The notes under the pieces are model-generated. The model had not been told where the DNA came from. It made no database searches and was given only the letters and a program-made list of their open reading frames with translations. Shown here one piece after another: positions 33,690-36,632 of a DNA stretch of 36,632 bases. The stretch covers positions 1 to 36,632 of the forward strand of contig JABRWB010000025.1 of assembly GCA_039961635.1 (NCBI GenBank), written 5' to 3'. The DNA comes from a bacterium. GTDB taxonomy: Bacteria; 4484-113; JAGGVC01. Position 1 is the stretch's first letter. Every line of letters starts with the position of its first letter. Both the position numbers and the translations under genes were made by a program.

Positions 33690-34722
33690 GTTTACTCAGA
33701 TGATATGTATGGCCATTCACCGTTATATCACTTTTTAGATTCTTCATCATAATTCCATATGCGTAATAGGCGAAGTCGGCAGTCGGCTTGAAGAGAAAAT
33801 CAAGATCTTTCAAGACAAGACGGCAAAAGTCGCGAATCTCGCCCGGCGTTGGCAATTTACCAGCGATATAAGGGAGCCGACCATGTACGAAGCTGTTTCT
33901 AAGCTCCTTCGCCTTCTCTCTTCTCTTCTCGAACTCGCTGTTTTTTGCTTCGGCAAGAGCGTCCGCGCTTATTTTTTCCCAGCTAATATTGCAGACCTCT
34001 TTTGCGAATTCCGCGTAATTCATCTTAAGGAAATAGGAGTCTATTTCGTCGGCGGCATCGGCGGTGTAGTCGTAATTCAGCAGCAATCTCTGTCTGATAT
34101 TCGCCGTTGCATATTCATCAAACATGGACCACGCAACTAGTGCCAGTTCAAGGTTTTCGTATAGCCCCAGACTGTCCTGGTGAATAATTTCTTCGCGCAT
34201 CCAGTTAAGGCTTTTGAACAAACTGAACCATCTTGGATCCAATAGAAACAGTGATGTGTATATCTGGCTGTTTGGATCCTTGTTGCAGCCGCAGCATTCA
34301 ACGATGAAACTGCATTTCGGACATATCAAATAGTCTTCCAGCAAGTCCCTGAGATCGCCCACATCTTCGCGGTTATTCGAAAACAGCTTGAGACCCAACT
34401 TGAGCACTTCTTCGCGGACGAAGGTGTTGGGATTGTGTATAGCTTCTTCCGGATAAAGGTGAAACTCCAATCTGCCTGCGAGATCGGCACTCAGACCGCT
34501 TTTAAGTGCCTCGCTAAACAATTTGTCGATAGTCTCCACCTCAATTTGATTGAATATGGGGCTGAATACTGCCAGGTCAACGTCGCTGTGTTCGTCCATT
34601 CCCTCGAAATTTGTAGCGCTTCCGAATAGGTACACCGCGGAAATCGGGATTTCCGTTTTCCCGCGCAGATGTTCGACAAATCTGGCGAGTTCTTCGACTA
34701 GGGAAGTTGTGTCAACAGCCAT
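33679..34722 (-). CDS. Nucleotidyltransferase (MNT-type) with Cys cluster and C-terminal HEPN motif
   Basis: 347 residues. The N-terminal domain (~1-110) is a minimal nucleotidyltransferase of the polymerase-beta superfamily: VYLFGSATNFEGMDEHSDVD gives Gly34-Ser35 and Asp47/Asp49, with 11 residues between GS and DxD instead of the common 10, and Glu86 in LEFHLY as the likely third acid. A cluster at ~134-146 (CPKC then CCGC) looks like a zinc site. The C-terminal half is helical and contains LRNSFVHGRLP with Arg275 and His280, the R-x4-H motif of HEPN ribonucleases. In known HEPN-MNT pairs the nucleotidyltransferase adds AMP to a HEPN toxin and neutralises it; here one chain carries both modules and is preceded by a separate HEPN gene 8 bases upstream. 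The ribosome-binding site AGGTG lies in the end of that gene. Function by family is an RNase/antitoxin-type system; specifics are inference. Confidence 0.8.
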   Translation of the reverse strand: MAVDTTSLVEELARFVEHLRGKTEIPISAVYLFGSATNFEGMDEHSDVDLAVFSPIFNQIEVETIDKLFSEALKSGLSADLAGRLEFHLYPEEAIHNPNTFVREEVLKLGLKLFSNNREDVGDLRDLLEDYLICPKCSFIVECCGCNKDPNSQIYTSLFLLDPRWFSLFKSLNWMREEIIHQDSLGLYENLELALVAWSMFDEYATANIRQRLLLNYDYTADAADEIDSYFLKMNYAEFAKEVCNISWEKISADALAEAKNSEFEKRREKAKELRNSFVHGRLPYIAGKLPTPGEIRDFCRLVLKDLDFLFKPTADFAYYAYGIMMKNLKSDITVNGHTYHLSKHAT

Positions 34723-34730
34723 TCAAACAC

Positions 34731-35087
34731 CTACTTTGTCTGTTTTGTCCTGCGCATAAGCCACTCGATATCTCGAAATGCGGGATATTGGCCCAAGTCG
34801 GGATACTTTGCCGGCAGGTAGAGTTTGTTCAACTCGTTAATGAGCTCCAGGAATTCAGGCTTCGACTTGTCAAGCGCGGCTTCCTTGTAGAGCGAAAGGA
34901 GGTCGTGAATTCGCGGTATTCGATTTGATCCGCCTTTTGACGTAATTAGCGCCATCAATACTTTTTCCAACGCTTGATGACAATGAAAGACGATGTTTTC
35001 GCCCTGTTCCGAGGGCGAGATTGATTCCGCCAGCGCCATGTCCTTAAGCGCGCGCTCAATCCACAACTTCGCTTCTTCCTTCGTCAT
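34731..35087 (-). CDS. Small HEPN-domain protein
   Basis: 118 residues, all helical, with the HEPN (PF05168-type) pattern: WIERALKDMALAES, then FHCHQALEKVLMALITSKGG (~34-53), IPRIHDLLSLY (~57-67) and a C-terminal LNKLYLPAKYPD. The catalytic R-x4-6-H motif of HEPN RNases is not evident; only an R-I-H-D-L segment is present, as in the MNT-associated, possibly non-nucleolytic HEPN group. It pairs with the downstream nucleotidyltransferase gene 8 bases away, matching the HEPN-MNT gene order of toxin-antitoxin modules. There is no Shine-Dalgarno sequence before the ATG, but a TATAAT lies 8 bases upstream on the coding strand, so the gene may be read from a leaderless message. It begins 9 bases after the CsgG-like stop. 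Confidence 0.85.
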   Translation of the reverse strand: MTKEEAKLWIERALKDMALAESISPSEQGENIVFHCHQALEKVLMALITSKGGSNRIPRIHDLLSLYKEAALDKSKPEFLELINELNKLYLPAKYPDLGQYPAFRDIEWLMRRTKQTK

Positions 35088-35095
35088 ATCGCCGG

Positions 35096-35101
35096 ATTAT
35101 A
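35096..35101 (-). promoter_or_regulatory. Candidate -10 element (TATAAT) for the HEPN-MNT-carB unit
   Basis: On the minus strand TATAAT overlaps the stop codon of the CsgG-like gene, with the HEPN ATG 8 bases further on. Transcription would start at or within a few bases of the ATG. No -35 consensus is found at 16-18 bp (GGTGGG occupies that position), so the call is tentative. Confidence 0.35.
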
Positions 35102-36470
35102 CCACCCGGACGGCGTCGCCCACCTTCGCGGCGCCGGAAACCAGAATGCACAAGGCAAAGCCCTCCCCTGTCTCGATTACCTGAAGTTCCGCCACTGTTG
35201 ATTCTTTCGTTGTCAGTACTTCTCCCGTCAGTTCGTTGTAGATCGTTTTTGTTTCGACGACCGCCAGTCGGTTTCCTTTGTACAGCTTCAATCCCACGGG
35301 TACGGCCACGTAATAGTCCGCGCCGTCCACCGCGGCGATTTTCATCGAGCCTGCAAGAAAAGCCCCGTGCCGCCGCTCGAAATTGCGCGCCAGGAACGCG
35401 CCCAGCCCGTCCGCGTTCGCGGCAAGTCCGCGCTCCTTTGAAAGTATGCCGGCGAATTCCTTCTTGAACTCGGCCAAAGCGGCGTCGAATTCCGCCCAGC
35501 GCTCGAGCGACGCCAGCATCAAACACTCGTTCCACGCGATATAGTAAATTTTTTCCTTCTTGATTTTGTCCGGACGGTACGCGTTTCTGAATCCGGCGAG
35601 CGCGCCTTCCAAATCTCCGCCGACGGCAAGCGCCCATGCGTCGGCGAATTCCTTGCTCACGAAGTCGCCCGAATGGCAAAACAGGTACGATATGTAAGTC
35701 TCCTTAAAGGGCGTTATTTCCTTTGCCAGCTGGTCCATCGCCTTGTCAACCGCCCACGAGAGCATTTCGCCCTCGGAATAAGTCGTGCCTTGTCCCGCGT
35801 AATTCCGATTGCTGAAATCCCCGCTCCCAGTGCAAGCATGCAGCACCTGTCCGGTTTCGATTCCCACAAGTTTTGCTTCCAAACTTGCATGGCTCCACTG
35901 CTCCACGACCTGCACCTTTTTGTAGACCGGGATTTTTACCGTTTCGTACTTGGTTTCATAGGCTTGCTTTTCCTTGTTCCAGACTTTCTTTTCTTTCTGC
36001 TCCTCCTTGTAGTAGTCGACGGCGTCCTCTTCGTGCCTTTCGGTCTTGCTGGACAGATCCGACGCGCTTCCGATCACCAGTGCGTCCACGCCAAGCAGCC
36101 GTCCCATTTCCTTAATGGACGCAGCGTCAGCGAAACCGCTTTGCTGGAACCGCTGCTCGCCGAGTATCCGCTCAAGCTCGGAGCGGCTGATGGTTTCCAG
36201 TACGCCTTCGCGCGCAATCTCCGCAATCAGCTTGTTCATCAGCGATTCGGCCATAGCTTTGTCGTCGCCGGCGACCGTAAAAGGCATGACCGCTATCCGT
36301 TTTATGTCCGGGCTGAAGTATCCGGTTACGCTTATTTGCGTGATTGGCCAGGCCCGCGCCCATTTTTCCTTCGTAACATCCCCGAATGCCTGCGTTGCAG
36401 GAAGCAGCGCGGCCAACAACGCGCCGCCGACGGCGGCTGCCAGGCGGCTTGCCGTTTGAGTTTGCTTCAT
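35097..36470 (-). CDS. Secreted CsgG-like protein
   Basis: 457 residues. A cleavable signal peptide (~1-28, ending ATQA) without a lipobox Cys sends it to the periplasm. Residues ~55-240 follow the CsgG/HfaB-like or TolB-N-like pattern: KRIAVMPFTVAGDD, LIAEIAREGVLETISRSELERILGEQRFQQSG in two adjoining helices, then MGRLLGVDALVIGSAS and a beta strand carrying ASLEAKLVGIETGQVL. CsgG relatives are outer-membrane-associated export or assembly factors, but the Cys lipidation and transmembrane hairpins of true CsgG are not obvious. The middle (~270-350) is helical and the C-terminal ~90 residues form a beta-rich domain ending AAKVGDAVRVV. A Lys/Glu/Tyr-rich loop (~145-185) is unusual. GGAGGA lies five bases before the ATG. 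The gene begins the minus-strand series that leads to carB. Confidence 0.75.
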   Translation of the reverse strand: MKQTQTASRLAAAVGGALLAALLPATQAFGDVTKEKWARAWPITQISVTGYFSPDIKRIAVMPFTVAGDDKAMAESLMNKLIAEIAREGVLETISRSELERILGEQRFQQSGFADAASIKEMGRLLGVDALVIGSASDLSSKTERHEEDAVDYYKEEQKEKKVWNKEKQAYETKYETVKIPVYKKVQVVEQWSHASLEAKLVGIETGQVLHACTGSGDFSNRNYAGQGTTYSEGEMLSWAVDKAMDQLAKEITPFKETYISYLFCHSGDFVSKEFADAWALAVGGDLEGALAGFRNAYRPDKIKKEKIYYIAWNECLMLASLERWAEFDAALAEFKKEFAGILSKERGLAANADGLGAFLARNFERRHGAFLAGSMKIAAVDGADYYVAVPVGLKLYKGNRLAVVETKTIYNELTGEVLTTKESTVAELQVIETGEGFALCILVSGAAKVGDAVRVV

Positions 36471-36475
36471 TTTGT

Positions 36476-36500
36476 TCCTCCGATACCCGATGCAATTATA
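36476..36500 (-). promoter_or_regulatory. Ribosome-binding site and candidate -10 of the CsgG-like gene
   Basis: On the minus strand TATAAT (36495-36500) is followed by a leader of roughly 20 bases containing GGAGGA (36476-36481), then ATG. The -35 region (ATGCCG at 17-bp spacing) is poor. Confidence 0.45.
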
Positions 36501-36542
36501 CCGGCAGCGCGGTTTCCCGGCATGTCGCGTGTGCGCCCGGAT

Positions 36543-36632
36543 TCAAAAATGAAGTGCAACACTTTCGGGGTTAGGGAAGTGTAGCAGTTCCTCGTAAATG
36601 GCCTCTGCCGGGGAGTTCCAGCGGAGCAGCTT
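36543..36632 (-). CDS. C-terminal fragment of an unidentified gene
   Basis: On the minus strand a frame open from the window edge runs 29 codons to TGA at 36543-36545 (ending HFPNPESVALHF). Codon usage and the helix-like composition (SPAEAIYEELLHF) suit a real C-terminus, but the stretch is too short to identify and a second open frame on the same strand competes with it. It would end about 43 bases upstream of the TATAAT of the CsgG-like gene. Confidence 0.35.
   Translation of the reverse strand, partial: KLLRWNSPAEAIYEELLHFPNPESVALHF

Noticed and set aside
34731-35087. Active RNase assignment for the small HEPN protein
   Set aside because: I cannot find an R-x4-6-H motif; only R-I-H-D-L is present, so nuclease activity is not claimed for this protein.

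Overview
This is a GC-rich (mid-to-high fifties by eye), densely packed chromosomal window from a diderm bacterium; an outer-membrane secretin and an extensive pseudopilin set show the diderm envelope. I cannot assign a phylum. The style (very long pseudopilin bodies, PKD/IPT/PPC-type domains, DxDxDG loops) resembles uncultured candidate lineages, but that is an impression and not a classification. I see no RNA genes, CRISPR arrays, insertion sequences or phage genes, and no gene-free stretch longer than 300 bases.

Layout, plus strand. 3-893 is the 3' end of a secreted aromatic-rich protein, closed by a textbook terminator. 959-2712 is a two-gene unit: a YycJ/WalJ-like metallo-beta-lactamase-fold hydrolase, overlapping by 4 bp a multi-pass membrane protein that carries presenilin/signal-peptide-peptidase-like signatures (Asp163, a GVAD motif at 214-217, PALP at 277-280). 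2921-10208 encodes six prepilin-type proteins that read as GspH, GspI, three GspG-like paralogues and GspJ. A terminator and a candidate promoter separate these from 10344-19418, a single 9-kb gene for a 3024-residue GspK-like pseudopilin whose two GspK-type blocks are split by roughly 2000 residues of PKD-, IPT- and PPC-like domains. A second terminator ends that block.

A consensus-like sigma70 promoter (TTGACA, 17 bp, TACAAT) then drives the trans-envelope unit 19668-26615: an AMIN-repeat secretin (GspD/PilQ), a PilM-PilN fusion (GspL-like), a PilO/GspM-like protein and an anchored Pro-rich protein in the PilP/GspC position. Together these blocks are most of a type II secretion or type IV pilus-like machine. 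The assembly ATPase, the inner-membrane platform and a conventional A24 prepilin peptidase are absent from the window.

After another terminator, 26679-30321 holds an isolated NADH dehydrogenase subunit N gene and an O-antigen-ligase-family membrane protein. The last 6 kb is on the minus strand, read right to left: a fragment of an unknown gene, a CsgG-like secreted protein, a small HEPN protein, a nucleotidyltransferase with a Cys cluster and a C-terminal HEPN RNase-type motif, and carB (carbamoyl-phosphate synthase large subunit), whose start overlaps the end of the nucleotidyltransferase gene.

The strongest candidates for something new are the giant GspK-like pseudopilin, the presenilin-like protease beside the pseudopilin operon, and the HEPN plus nucleotidyltransferase-HEPN pair coupled to carB.
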